Below, one piece after another: positions 17,596 to 26,322 of a DNA stretch of 50,690 nucleotides. This stretch comes from Flavobacteriales bacterium. Its GTDB lineage: Bacteria; Bacteroidota; Bacteroidia; Flavobacteriales_D; Crocinitomicaceae. The notes below the pieces were generated by a model. The model was given only the letters and a program-made list of their open reading frames with translations. It searched no databases and was not told where the DNA came from. The position numbers and the translations under genes were made by a program. Every line of letters begins with the position of its first letter. Positions within the stretch are counted from its first letter, which is position 1. The stretch lies in the NCBI GenBank assembly GCA_018883325.1, contig VEQH01000022.1:1-50690 (forward strand). Reading direction: 5' to 3'.

Positions 17596-18729
17596 TTAAT
17601 TGTAATCAAAACTTCGTCGCTTATATGGAAAAACATCCATCAATTCACCAGAATAATAGAATTCAAAGGCAACTGAACCAAAGGTGTATTCCGTGTCGTG
17701 GATTTTGTAGTTCGAGCCACCAACACCCGGGTTTTTCTTAGGTTTGGATTTTTGGTAGCCTAAGTTGAATAAAGAAGCCAGAATTTCAGGACGTTCATCC
17801 AATGGATAGCCTGCGCGTTCCCATTGCATTTTGATTTGTTTCAAGAAACAAGCAGTGTATAAATACGAATAATAATGATTTTTGAATTGCACTAAACGTC
17901 TCAAACGCACACTCATTGTATCGTTGATATTATTCACATAACTATTCGTTGAATCGTAATCTAAAAGATGTTCGTATTCTTCTCCCATGTAATAAGGACT
18001 TGTTTTGTCTTTCATGTAGTTTTCAATCTTGATTGCAGTGCTTTCCTTAATTCCAGTAACACCATAAGACAAACGGTTTTCCAACACTAACACTTTCATC
18101 GGTCCAATGTAGCGTTTGTAAGATTCACGGCTAGAATTGAACAAACGAATTTGTTCTCCAACCAAACAGGCTACAATCAAACGTGGCTCAACACCAGTAA
18201 CTTTCGCCGCTGAATCAATGTAGTATTTATCTTTTGCAACCGCAATTTTGAAATCTTGCCATTCTGCAATATTCATCCATTCAAAGACTGAAAGTCCATT
18301 CGTTTTTTTCTTTTTACGCATTTCTGCACGCATTTTCAAAACCGCTTTTCGATAATCTTTGTTTTTCATCAAGCGCAAATCAACGGCATCTAACATACGA
18401 AGCGCCAATTTTTCATTCTTACTTTTCAATAATACAGAAAGAATGTACTCCGCGTTAACAGGATAAAATTCCTGTAGCACCAAAATTCTACTCATTGCCT
18501 CTTTTCTGTGGCGCGCCATTGAAGCACTATCAACCTTGAAACCTTGATTGTATTTATCGTGCATTTCTTGAAAATAGCGGTTGTTTTCGTCTAATCTTCC
18601 AGCTTCATTCGTCCATTGAAAAGTTACCGCGAAATAAGTAGCCGTTAAAATGAAACCATAAATAGCAAAACCATAAAGAAAAATCGTAAATGGAACTTTA
18701 ATCCATTTGTTGTTCAAAAATTTACGCAT
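17596..18729 (-). CDS. Membrane-anchored transglycosylase-like protein
   Basis: This 377-residue protein has one N-terminal membrane segment (about 13-33, FTIFLYGFAIYGFILTATYF) and a long periplasmic part. From residue 180 the order of motifs resembles lysozyme-like lytic transglycosylases: a putative catalytic Glu in ACLVGEQIRLF, then YGVTGIKESTA, and ILASLFNLGY in the place of the family's AAYNAG. This suggests cleavage of peptidoglycan, but the match is by pattern only, and the helical region 40-150 is unassigned. It is upstream of the hydrolase gene on the same strand. Confidence 0.6.
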   Translation of the reverse strand: MRKFLNNKWIKVPFTIFLYGFAIYGFILTATYFAVTFQWTNEAGRLDENNRYFQEMHDKYNQGFKVDSASMARHRKEAMSRILVLQEFYPVNAEYILSVLLKSKNEKLALRMLDAVDLRLMKNKDYRKAVLKMRAEMRKKKKTNGLSVFEWMNIAEWQDFKIAVAKDKYYIDSAAKVTGVEPRLIVACLVGEQIRLFNSSRESYKRYIGPMKVLVLENRLSYGVTGIKESTAIKIENYMKDKTSPYYMGEEYEHLLDYDSTNSYVNNINDTMSVRLRRLVQFKNHYYSYLYTACFLKQIKMQWERAGYPLDERPEILASLFNLGYQKSKPKKNPGVGGSNYKIHDTEYTFGSVAFEFYYSGELMDVFPYKRRSFDYN

Positions 18730-18789
18730 TTAAAAAATTTTGCGCTAAAGTATTAAAATTCTGAATTGAAACTTCGAAAACAAATGCTA

Positions 18790-19250
18790 TTAAAGCAAAA
18801 GCAATACAGCTTCTGCTTCAACTATGAAATTAAGACCTTTATTTAAATCTGTTACAATTTTATAATCTTCAATTATTGTAATTCTTTTTAATAGATTCCT
18901 CACTATTTTCGGAATGACTTGTTTCAAGTGAGTCCTTCGCAAATGCTTCGCATTTTCGCCAATTACTCTAATCGCAATGTCATTCCGAGATGTCACTTTT
19001 AACAGCTTTAAAAGATGAAATATATTTTAATAGGATTTCTCGCTACACTCGAAATGACTTATGAACTGGGAGATGAATGCGAAAATGCTTCGCATTTTCG
19101 CCACCTACCCTATTCGATTAGTCCTTCCGAATAAAATGAGGAATCTTTTTAGACCTTATTTAAATCAAAGTAGGAAATTCAATTTGAGTTCGTTTCAAAC
19201 AAGTTTTGGAAAACAAGCTCATAAGCATTTAATCTTTTTCTTTTCAATTA
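18790..19250. repeat. Intergenic repeat cluster with hairpins
   Basis: This 460-base stretch holds no gene I can support. A hairpin with the arm GCATTTTCGC and loop TTC occurs twice: imperfect at 18939-18959, and with a perfect 10-base stem at 19079-19101. A second short motif (GACCT...ATTTAAATC) also occurs twice, near 18835 and 19151. Fragments such as CTCGCTACACTCGAAATGAC and GTCATTCCGAGATG between them are of a type scattered through many Bacteroidota genomes. Short frames here (18790-18996 and 19061-19258) are repeat-derived and unlikely to be genes. Confidence 0.6.
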
Positions 19251-19309
19251 AAAATTAAATATTTCTTTTGTGGAATGATTCTTGAAACCAGACTACAAAA
19301 TCGATAGAA

Positions 19310-19951
19310 ATGGAATTGAAATTTGAAAATGTTGTACCAGAACCTTTCGCTAGTTTAACCTTCGATTCCACAAGTTTTTGGGGGAATTCTTGGACGATGT
19401 CGAAAGGCGAACGCGTACTTTTGAATGCCTCAAGTGGAAAAGGAAAAACAACTTTCACGCATTTCACCTATGGGTTAAGAACAGATTACAAAGGAATAAT
19501 CTTATTTGACAATCAATCCATTAAAGATTTCTCTATTGAAAAATGGACTGAAATTCGGCAACATAAAATGGCTGTTGTTTTTCAAGATTTACAACTTTTC
19601 TCTCAACTTTCAGTCGAAGAAAACCTGCAATTAAAAGCTTCTTTAACAGGGAATTTCGACAGCGAAAAAGCCAAATATTACCTTGATTTTGTTGGTTTAG
19701 CAGCTAAATGGGATCAAAAATGCGCGATTCTTTCCATGGGACAGTTGCAACGCGTTGCCATCGTTCGAGCACTTTTGCAACCTTTCGATTGGATTATTTT
19801 AGATGAACCATTTTCGCATTTAGACATTGAAAATGCAGCGAAATGTATGCATTTAATCAATGAAAGATGCGATGAGTTGAAAGCAGGTTTTATCTTGACA
19901 ACTTTAAATTCAACCGATGCCGTTTCATTTAACAGAGAAATAAAACTTTAA
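19310..19951 (+). CDS. ABC transporter ATPase, LolD-like but unusual
   Basis: This 213-residue ATPase pairs with the permease three bases downstream. The Q-loop (VVFQDLQLF), the signature LSMGQ (QLQRVAIVRALL) and Walker B WIILDEPFSHLD are all clear, which fits the LolD/MacB group that drives envelope export or lipoprotein release. Two sites are odd. The P-loop reads ASSGKGKTT (residues 40-48), with Ala for the first Gly. The H-loop, normally THD, reads TTLNSTDA, so the switch His is missing. ATP binding seems possible; hydrolysis may be altered. The ATG at 19310 gives a normal N-terminus. Confidence 0.85.
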   Translation: MELKFENVVPEPFASLTFDSTSFWGNSWTMSKGERVLLNASSGKGKTTFTHFTYGLRTDYKGIILFDNQSIKDFSIEKWTEIRQHKMAVVFQDLQLFSQLSVEENLQLKASLTGNFDSEKAKYYLDFVGLAAKWDQKCAILSMGQLQRVAIVRALLQPFDWIILDEPFSHLDIENAAKCMHLINERCDELKAGFILTTLNSTDAVSFNREIKL

Positions 19952-19954
19952 AAA

Positions 19955-21136
19955 ATGATACGAAAACTATTATTCAATCACCAAGATAAAAAGCAATTAT
20001 ACATTGCACTGCTCGGTGTTTTTATTGGCATTACTTTTCTGGTTACCTCGGTTCATTATTTACTCCGTGTGAGTGAATTTGGGAAAGATTCCGAAATCGT
20101 TGGCGCAAATATTTTAGTCATTCAACGAAAAGTTACAAGCTCAAGCACGCTGAATTTAACCAAAACAGATTTTGAGTTGGAAGAAATTGAACAAATGAAA
20201 AAAGAACCATTTATCGAAGATGTGCAAGCGGTCGTAAGCAACAATTTTCGAGTTTGGTTGGAACTCAATGAAAAAAGAATTCCGCCTTTCAAAACGGATG
20301 TTTTCATTCAAGCAGTTGACAAAAAATTCTTAGATGTAAAATCTGATAAATGGAAATGGAAAAAAGGCGATCGTTTTGTTCCAATCATTATGCCGCGCGA
20401 TTTTATCGTTATGCTCAACACCTTCATGAGCGCAAGCGGAATTCCTCAAATTTCAGATGAACTGGCCTTAGATATAAACTTCAAGTTGCGAATTTCAAAC
20501 GGTCAAAAAGAAGAATGGGTCGATTCTAAAATTATTGGTTTCACAAATGAAATTCCAGCGCTGTTGGTTCCTGAAGAATTTATGAATTATGCCAATGCAA
20601 ATTTTTCCGATGGTTCCGAAGCGAATATTACACAAGTGATGATTGAAGGGAAAGAAGGAGAATTTGGCAAACTGGAAGCATATATGGACGAACATGGCTT
20701 GGAATCTCGAAATGCGCAAGTTGTAGTTAGCCGACTAAAAAGTATTGTTGGGACACTTTTCGGCGTAATTTCTGGTATTTCGGTGATAGCAGTGTTGCTC
20801 TCAGGTTTGGTTTTGATTCAATACCTTCAACTTTTAATGACGCACAACAAATACGAAATCCGAACACTTCTGCGTTTGGGATTTGCTCCCAAAGAACTAA
20901 TCAATGCATTTTTCAGCTATTTCTTGAAACTCTTTGTGATAATAGCTTCCTTGGGATTTCTGTCTTTCATTGGATTGAAAACAATTGTGGACGAAATCTT
21001 TAAAACGGGAGGAATCAATCTCAACCAATCTATTTCTTGGATTTCTGTAATCACTTTAGCGCTGAGTCTCTTGATTTTTGCCATTTCAAGCTTAATTACC
21101 GCAAACAAAGGAGTGCTCTCGCTTCACAATAAATGA
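19955..21136 (+). CDS. FtsX/LolE-like ABC transporter permease
   Basis: This 393-residue membrane protein has one N-terminal transmembrane helix (about 15-37, LYIALLGVFIGITFLVTSVH), a large periplasmic domain and three C-terminal helices (about 265-290, 315-340, 360-385). That is the four-helix FtsX/MacB topology. It follows the ATPase after three bases, so the two form a transporter. The cargo is unknown. Homologues in other phyla move lipoproteins, peptides or act as mechanotransmitters for cell-wall hydrolases. No membrane-fusion or outer-membrane partner is adjacent. Confidence 0.82.
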   Translation: MIRKLLFNHQDKKQLYIALLGVFIGITFLVTSVHYLLRVSEFGKDSEIVGANILVIQRKVTSSSTLNLTKTDFELEEIEQMKKEPFIEDVQAVVSNNFRVWLELNEKRIPPFKTDVFIQAVDKKFLDVKSDKWKWKKGDRFVPIIMPRDFIVMLNTFMSASGIPQISDELALDINFKLRISNGQKEEWVDSKIIGFTNEIPALLVPEEFMNYANANFSDGSEANITQVMIEGKEGEFGKLEAYMDEHGLESRNAQVVVSRLKSIVGTLFGVISGISVIAVLLSGLVLIQYLQLLMTHNKYEIRTLLRLGFAPKELINAFFSYFLKLFVIIASLGFLSFIGLKTIVDEIFKTGGINLNQSISWISVITLALSLLIFAISSLITANKGVLSLHNK

Positions 21137-21159
21137 GTGGTTAAAGAAATGTTAATTTT

Positions 21160-21190
21160 TTTGTTTTAAGTTAAATTTCAATCAAATTCG
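21160..21190 (+). promoter_or_regulatory. Possible promoter for the thioredoxin-like gene
   Basis: TTTG at 21160-21163, a 19-base spacer, and CAAATTCG at 21183-21190. The spacing is ideal for a Bacteroidota promoter, but the -7 box matches the consensus at only four of six fixed positions. Confidence 0.35.
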
Positions 21191-21214
21191 TACAAACTAA
21201 ACACGTTTAATCAC

Positions 21215-22789
21215 ATGAAAATTCAATTAAATAAAGTTCTATTCTTATTACTAACTTGTATTTCACTCAGTGCGACAAGTCAGAAAATCAGAATCAAAGT
21301 AAACGGTCAAAAAGACACTACAGTTTATTTGATTAAATATTTTGGGCAAAAATTATTCTATGCCGATACAGCCGAATTGAAAAACGGTGAAGTTGTTTTT
21401 GAAGGAAAAAAACAATTACCAGGAATCGTTGGTTTGTACTTGCCAGGACAACGTTACTTTGAATTCGTTTACAACAACGAAGATATTCAATTGGAAACAA
21501 CAGGTCCTGATTTCATGGCAACGATGAAAGTTAAAAAATCAGCAGAAAATACTGTTTTCATTCCTTATGTAAACTTTATCAGTAGCAAAAAATCAACAAT
21601 CAACAAGCTTGCTGAAGAACGCAGTAAACTTAAAAATCAAGACCCAAAAGATCCTGAATACAAAAAGCTATCTGACCAAATTGACGGAATCAATACAGAG
21701 GTTGAAGATTACCAAAAAACATTGGTGAACAACAATCAAGGGAAATTAGTAGCGAAAATCGTTAAAATGTCAATGGAAATCGATATTCCTGAGCCACCGA
21801 AAAACGACAAAGGTGTTGTAATTGACTCTACATTCAAATACAAATATTACAGAAAACATTACTGGGATAACGTTGATTTAAAAGATGATGCATTGGTTAA
21901 CAATCCTGTTTTTCACAATAAAATGGAATATTACTTCGGTAAAAATATGATTATCCAACATTGGGACACAGTTATTCCGCACGCATTTGAATTCATCGAC
22001 CGCTTAAATCCAAAATCTAAAATGTTTGAATACGTTGTAGGTTGGGTTGCTTCAACTTACGGAAAAAGTGAAATCATGGGTATGGATAAAGTTTATTTAT
22101 ACATGTTGGATCGCTATTTCTGTACAAAAAATTCAGAAGGAAAATACCCAGCATTTTGGGTTGACGAAGCAAAAATTCCTGAATTGTGCGACAACTTGAA
22201 AAACAAAATGAATTTGGTGATGGGTGTTCGTCCGCCAAACTTGATTTTAAGAGATACAACAGATGTAAACTACCGCGATTTTTACAGTTTAAAATCTGAG
22301 TACACCATTCTTTATTTCTGGGATCCAGAATGTGGACATTGTAAAAAAACAACTCCAAAATTAAGTCGCTTATACGATGAAAAATTGAAAGCAAGAAACG
22401 TTGAAATCTACGCAATCGGAAAAGCAACAGGAAAAGATTTTATCAGTTGGAAAAAATTCATCAGAGAAAACAACTTGAAATTTATCAATGTTGCTGTAAC
22501 TGAAAAACTATTCGAAATCGCTAAAAAAGAACCAGAGAAATTAGTACCACTTTATCCAGGTGAAAAAGGAAAACCAACAACTTTAGAGTCCTTAAATTAC
22601 CAAACAACTTATGATATATTCTCAAACCCAGTTGTGTACATTTTAGATAAAGACAAAAAAATAATTGCAAAAAGAGTGTCAATTTCTCAAGTTGAGGATA
22701 TTTTAGATCGCTTGCAAAACAAAACAGATGCGCCTAAATTATTTCCTCCAGATCCAGAGGAAGATGAGCAAATGCAAAAGAAAGAGTAA
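21215..22789 (+). CDS. Secreted TlpA/thioredoxin-like protein with DUF4369/DUF5106-type N-terminus
   Basis: This 524-residue protein has a signal peptide (MKIQLNKVLFLLLTCISLSA, cleavage near ATSQ). The first 120 residues form a beta-rich DUF4369-like domain, followed by a coiled-coil/helical middle. The C-terminal thioredoxin fold (about 345-500) has a CGHC active site at Cys373-Cys376 (DPECGHCKKTTPKL). CGHC is the protein-disulphide-isomerase type motif. Bacteroidota carry many such proteins in the periplasm, thought to reduce or shuffle disulphides; its substrate is unknown. The gene ends nine bases before nrnA. Confidence 0.85.
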   Translation: MKIQLNKVLFLLLTCISLSATSQKIRIKVNGQKDTTVYLIKYFGQKLFYADTAELKNGEVVFEGKKQLPGIVGLYLPGQRYFEFVYNNEDIQLETTGPDFMATMKVKKSAENTVFIPYVNFISSKKSTINKLAEERSKLKNQDPKDPEYKKLSDQIDGINTEVEDYQKTLVNNNQGKLVAKIVKMSMEIDIPEPPKNDKGVVIDSTFKYKYYRKHYWDNVDLKDDALVNNPVFHNKMEYYFGKNMIIQHWDTVIPHAFEFIDRLNPKSKMFEYVVGWVASTYGKSEIMGMDKVYLYMLDRYFCTKNSEGKYPAFWVDEAKIPELCDNLKNKMNLVMGVRPPNLILRDTTDVNYRDFYSLKSEYTILYFWDPECGHCKKTTPKLSRLYDEKLKARNVEIYAIGKATGKDFISWKKFIRENNLKFINVAVTEKLFEIAKKEPEKLVPLYPGEKGKPTTLESLNYQTTYDIFSNPVVYILDKDKKIIAKRVSISQVEDILDRLQNKTDAPKLFPPDPEEDEQMQKKE

Positions 22790-22798
22790 TTTCGCGGC

Positions 22799-23791
22799 AT
22801 GATACAACAATTGCAATCGCTTTTAGAAAACAATAATTCCATTTTAATTACAACACATAAATCTCCCGATGGTGACGCTATCGGGAGTTCTGTTGCTTGG
22901 TATGAATTCGTTAAAAATCTAGGTAAAAAAGCATACATTCTCATTCCCGACGAACCCTCTGCTTCCCTCCTACCTTTTTTGGCGAATGTTGATTACTTGA
23001 TTTACGACAAAAACGAAGAAAAAGCGAAGGCTTTATTAAATGATTTTCAACTACTTTTCTGTTTAGATTACAATGCCAAAAGTCGTGTTGGCAAAAACAT
23101 GGAAGGAATATTTGATTTATTTTCAGGGGTTAAAGTAATGATTGATCATCACCCAAACCCTGAAGAATTCTGCGAGTTAACCATTTCCAGACCAATCGTT
23201 TGCTCAACTGCACAATTGATTTTTGATTGTATCTCTGAATTGAATCTACTCGACAAATTAAACGTTCCTGCTGGCAATGGCATCTATCTCGGAATATTAA
23301 CGGATACAGGTTCATTTCGTTTTCCATCTGTTGACAAATCAACCCATTTGGCATTAGCAAAATTGCTAGAAATTGGAGTGGAACATTACAAAATTCACGA
23401 AGCAATTTACGATACGAACACAATGGATCGCTTGCGTTTACGTGGTTATGCAATAGCTGAAAAACTTGAAATCATCCCAAATCTTCCAATGGGAATAATT
23501 ACGCTTTCGTTAGAGGAATTGAACCGATTTAATTATCAAAAAGGAGATACAGAAGGATTGGTAAATGTGATTTTATCCATCGATGGCTTATCGATTGCGG
23601 CACTTTTTATGGAACACAAAGAAGGAATTAAAATTTCATTCCGTTCAAAAGGAGATTACTTTGTTAATGAATTTGCAGCTAAACATTTTGAAGGAGGAGG
23701 ACACAAATATGCGGCAGGCGGTTTTAGCTCAGAAACATTAGATGTAACTTTATCTAGGTTCAAATCGTTAGTAGAAGAATTAACGCTGTAA
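22799..23791 (+). CDS. nrnA: Bifunctional oligoribonuclease / PAP phosphatase (DHH family)
   Basis: NrnA degrades short RNA oligomers and 3'-phosphoadenosine 5'-phosphate in the cytoplasm. The 330-residue protein has the DHH-family metal motifs: SPDGDAIGSS, FCLDYNA, the DHH signature MIDHHPNPEEF and TDTGSFRFPS. The DHHA1 substrate domain ends with GGGHKYAAGGF. The order nrnA then gldI then an FKBP gene is one I recall from flavobacterial genomes, which supports the calls around it. Confidence 0.92.
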   Translation: MIQQLQSLLENNNSILITTHKSPDGDAIGSSVAWYEFVKNLGKKAYILIPDEPSASLLPFLANVDYLIYDKNEEKAKALLNDFQLLFCLDYNAKSRVGKNMEGIFDLFSGVKVMIDHHPNPEEFCELTISRPIVCSTAQLIFDCISELNLLDKLNVPAGNGIYLGILTDTGSFRFPSVDKSTHLALAKLLEIGVEHYKIHEAIYDTNTMDRLRLRGYAIAEKLEIIPNLPMGIITLSLEELNRFNYQKGDTEGLVNVILSIDGLSIAALFMEHKEGIKISFRSKGDYFVNEFAAKHFEGGGHKYAAGGFSSETLDVTLSRFKSLVEELTL

Positions 23792-23887
23792 GCAAGCAAG
23801 GTAATTAAGCAAAATAAAATTAACAAGGCTTATTCTACTTACCTTTCAGCTGACTTATGTGACTTTTAAAAGACAAATTATTTACAG

Positions 23888-24412
23888 ATGAAACCATCGA
23901 TTGCTTTTTTTCTGATTTTTTCAACTATCCTTCTAAGCGCATGTCGTGGTGAAAAGAAAAAGGTTGAAAAAAGTGAATGGAGCGATAATCATTCTGTTGA
24001 TTACAACCAAGAAATCAACGAACGTGAGCAAATTCAGATAAAATTATTCTTAGCGCATTACACTTATTTAAAAATGACGCTTACAGATTCTGGTTTGCGT
24101 TATATGATTTACAAACAAGGCCCAGCGGGAGCATTAGCAAAATCAGGACAAACAGCTAACATCCGAGTGAAAGTTGAAACACTCGACGGAATAGTTCGAT
24201 ATGAAACCGAAGCCGACAAAACTGAATCCTTCGCGATAGACAAAAGCGAGAAAGAATCAGGAATCCACGAGGCTTTAAAATATATGAAAGTTGGCGATCG
24301 AGCAAAACTTATCTTACCAAGTTATTTAGGTCATGGATTGTTGGGAGACCGACAAACTATTCCTCCTCAAGCGATTTTATACATTGATTTAGAACTAATT
24401 AGTTTAAAATGA
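23888..24412 (+). CDS. gldI: FKBP-type prolyl isomerase lipoprotein, GldI-like
   Basis: This 174-residue lipoprotein has a signal ending LLSACR (lipobox Cys19). The C-terminal FKBP fold (about 70-174) is visible from SGLRYMIYKQGPAG, VGDRAKLILPSYLGHG and the end QAILYIDLELISLK. GldI is an outer-envelope proline isomerase needed for gliding and type IX secretion in Flavobacterium johnsoniae. Assignment to GldI rests on the fold, lipobox and gene order; gliding cannot be judged from one gene. It overlaps the next FKBP gene by four bases (ATGA). Confidence 0.65.
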   Translation: MKPSIAFFLIFSTILLSACRGEKKKVEKSEWSDNHSVDYNQEINEREQIQIKLFLAHYTYLKMTLTDSGLRYMIYKQGPAGALAKSGQTANIRVKVETLDGIVRYETEADKTESFAIDKSEKESGIHEALKYMKVGDRAKLILPSYLGHGLLGDRQTIPPQAILYIDLELISLK

Positions 24413-25299
24413 AACACCTTTTCACCCTTTCTTTATTTTTTGCTTTTGTCTTGTTTTCTTGCGACGACCCCAAAAAAAGCAACTTAAAACCAGCAAAAAA
24501 AAACACAGTTTCTGCTAAACCAAAAGTGGACGCAAAAGCAGTTGACACGAGTTTTACAGCAGCAAAAAGCAATTTAAAAAACTTTGAGAAAGGTAAAATA
24601 GAACGTACAAAAACCTTGGATAATGGCATCGTTATCAAATGGATGGTCAAAGGAAATGGTCAAAAAATCAAAAAAGGAGACATGGTATTGATGGAATACC
24701 GTTTGGCACTTCCCGATGGAAAAATTGTTGATGGAAACAACAAATTAAACCTTCCTGCAGTTCCATTTATCGTTGGTTTCAACATGCAAACACCTGGATG
24801 GGATTTAGCTTTCACTGAATTAAACATTGGAGATTTTGCCAAAATTGAGATTCCTGCTGAATTAGCTTTAGGTAAAAAAAGCATAAAAGGAGTAATTCCG
24901 CCAGATTCACCAAATTGGCTTTTTGCAAAACTCTATGCGATTGTTACTCCAGGATTCAATGAAGATGGAATTACATCTTGGAGGATAAAAGATGCTGAAA
25001 AAACCAATCAAAAAATTGAAGCTGACCGTGAAATCTCTTTCCACACAATCGTTTCAACAGAATCGAAAGCTGCGGTAATGAATACTTACCTCTCAAATTT
25101 CCCTATCAAGTATATTCCCGGACAAAAATCAATCGTTCCCGGTTTGCGAAAAATTCTTAAAAATGCGCAAAAAGGAGAGCGTTATTTAATTTTATTGGAA
25201 AGTCCTCAAGCTTATGGCAGCAGGGGTTACGCGAATTTAATCCAACCTAACGAATCGGTATTATTCAACATTGAAATCGTTGATGTAAAAGCTATTTGA
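24409..25299 (+). CDS. FKBP-type prolyl isomerase lipoprotein, two domains
   Basis: This 296-residue lipoprotein (lipobox Cys18, FVLFSCDD) has a Lys-rich linker and then two FKBP-like domains. The first (about 70-175) contains GDMVLMEYRLALPDGKIVDG and the conserved FAKIEIPAELALGKK. The second (about 195-296) shows VPGLRKILKNAQKGERYLI and LLESPQAYGSRGYANLIQPN, and looks more diverged. It probably helps fold outer-membrane or secreted proteins. It is translationally coupled to the GldI-like gene. Confidence 0.82.
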   Translation: MKHLFTLSLFFAFVLFSCDDPKKSNLKPAKKNTVSAKPKVDAKAVDTSFTAAKSNLKNFEKGKIERTKTLDNGIVIKWMVKGNGQKIKKGDMVLMEYRLALPDGKIVDGNNKLNLPAVPFIVGFNMQTPGWDLAFTELNIGDFAKIEIPAELALGKKSIKGVIPPDSPNWLFAKLYAIVTPGFNEDGITSWRIKDAEKTNQKIEADREISFHTIVSTESKAAVMNTYLSNFPIKYIPGQKSIVPGLRKILKNAQKGERYLILLESPQAYGSRGYANLIQPNESVLFNIEIVDVKAI

Positions 25300-25310
25300 G
25301 GATAATTCAC

Positions 25311-25318
25311 TATATTTG
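25311..25318 (+). promoter_or_regulatory. Promoter -7 box before the M23 peptidase gene
   Basis: TATATTTG matches TANNTTTG exactly. The TTG at 25316, which an ORF finder would take as start, is the end of this box, so the coding start is better placed at the TTG at 25337. Confidence 0.45.
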
Positions 25319-25336
25319 GGCTTCCAAAAAATACGC

Positions 25337-26320
25337 TTGCGCAAGTTAATTCATCTTATTCCCTTCTTATTTCTGTTTCTTCCAGTTACATTGGAGGCGC
25401 AAAAAGTATTAGATACAATTGATACTCAGTTTGGAAGAATGGTAATTTATTCCAACAAAACGTGGGCTTTGGTTAAAGCAAATACATTTGACGGCGTACT
25501 CAACCCGCGCATTCACAAAATAATGACGACCCAACAAGACATACCTTACACCTTGCCTTGGAATAATGAAATTTGTTTTACAACTCGCAACAACGATTTA
25601 TCAAAATTAAAAGATACGATTTGGTTGTGTTTGAACGATGAAGTGCATTCTGAATTCAAGATTCCTGTCCCGGGAGTTGTAACGTCGAGATACGGTCCTA
25701 GAAGCGGTAGAAATCACAATGGAATTGACTTGAATTTGAATACGGGCGACACTGTTGTTTCCGCGTGGGCAGGAAAAGTTCGTTACGCTAAATACAATGA
25801 AGGAGGATTCGGGAATTTAGTAATCGTAAGACACTACAACGGTTTGGAAACGTTTTACGCGCATTTAAGTAAATTTTTAGTTTTCCCAGACCAAGAAGTT
25901 GCGGCAGGAGAAGTTTTAGGCTTAGGAGGAAATACAGGACGTTCATTTGGTGCACATTTACATTTTGAAGTGCGATTCTACGATGCTCCAATTAATCCAG
26001 AAGAAATGATTAATTTCGAAACCAAGCAATTGAAAAACGAAAATTTATTTGTCCACAGAGGTTTATTCAAGCCCGGAGCGAAACCAAGTGATTTTTATGA
26101 AGCGCATCCAGACGACCATGTAGATCAAGAAGCTCAACAACAAATTGTGAAACCTGTCGTTGTTAAAACACAACAAAATAAATTTTACAGAGTTAAATCT
26201 GGTGACACGCTAACAGAAATTGCAGATAGAAATAACACAACCGTTTCAAAAATTTGCCAATTGAACGGAATTAAACCAACAACCGTACTTCAAGTTGGCA
26301 GAAGTTTAAGGATAAAATAA
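25337..26320 (+). CDS. M23-family peptidase with C-terminal LysM
   Basis: This secreted metallopeptidase cuts peptide cross-links of peptidoglycan. No ATG is available near the N-terminus. I use the TTG at 25337, giving 327 residues with a clean signal peptide (MRKLIHLIPFLFLFLPVTLE, then AQ). The M23 zinc motifs are present: RNHNGIDLNL (His127, Asp131) and the later HLHFEVRF. A C-terminal LysM (about 283-327, YRVKSGDTLTEIADRNNTTV) binds glycan. The gene ends two bases before bamD. A family member with an active zinc site and LysM is most likely a true hydrolase rather than an activator. Confidence 0.85.
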   Translation: MRKLIHLIPFLFLFLPVTLEAQKVLDTIDTQFGRMVIYSNKTWALVKANTFDGVLNPRIHKIMTTQQDIPYTLPWNNEICFTTRNNDLSKLKDTIWLCLNDEVHSEFKIPVPGVVTSRYGPRSGRNHNGIDLNLNTGDTVVSAWAGKVRYAKYNEGGFGNLVIVRHYNGLETFYAHLSKFLVFPDQEVAAGEVLGLGGNTGRSFGAHLHFEVRFYDAPINPEEMINFETKQLKNENLFVHRGLFKPGAKPSDFYEAHPDDHVDQEAQQQIVKPVVVKTQQNKFYRVKSGDTLTEIADRNNTTVSKICQLNGIKPTTVLQVGRSLRIK

Positions 26321-26322
26321 AA

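Noticed and set aside
10418..18729. A defence island linking dpnI with the SNF2 helicase and hydrolase
   Set aside because: The SNF2 protein has the SWIM plus helicase layout of common chromosomal forms, is separated from dpnI by a non-coding gap, and no other defence gene is near.
18790..18996. 68-codon minus-strand frame
   Set aside because: It lies wholly in the repeat cluster and crosses a hairpin repeat.
19061..19258. 65-codon plus-strand frame
   Set aside because: It crosses the second hairpin repeat and has no protein-like conservation visible.
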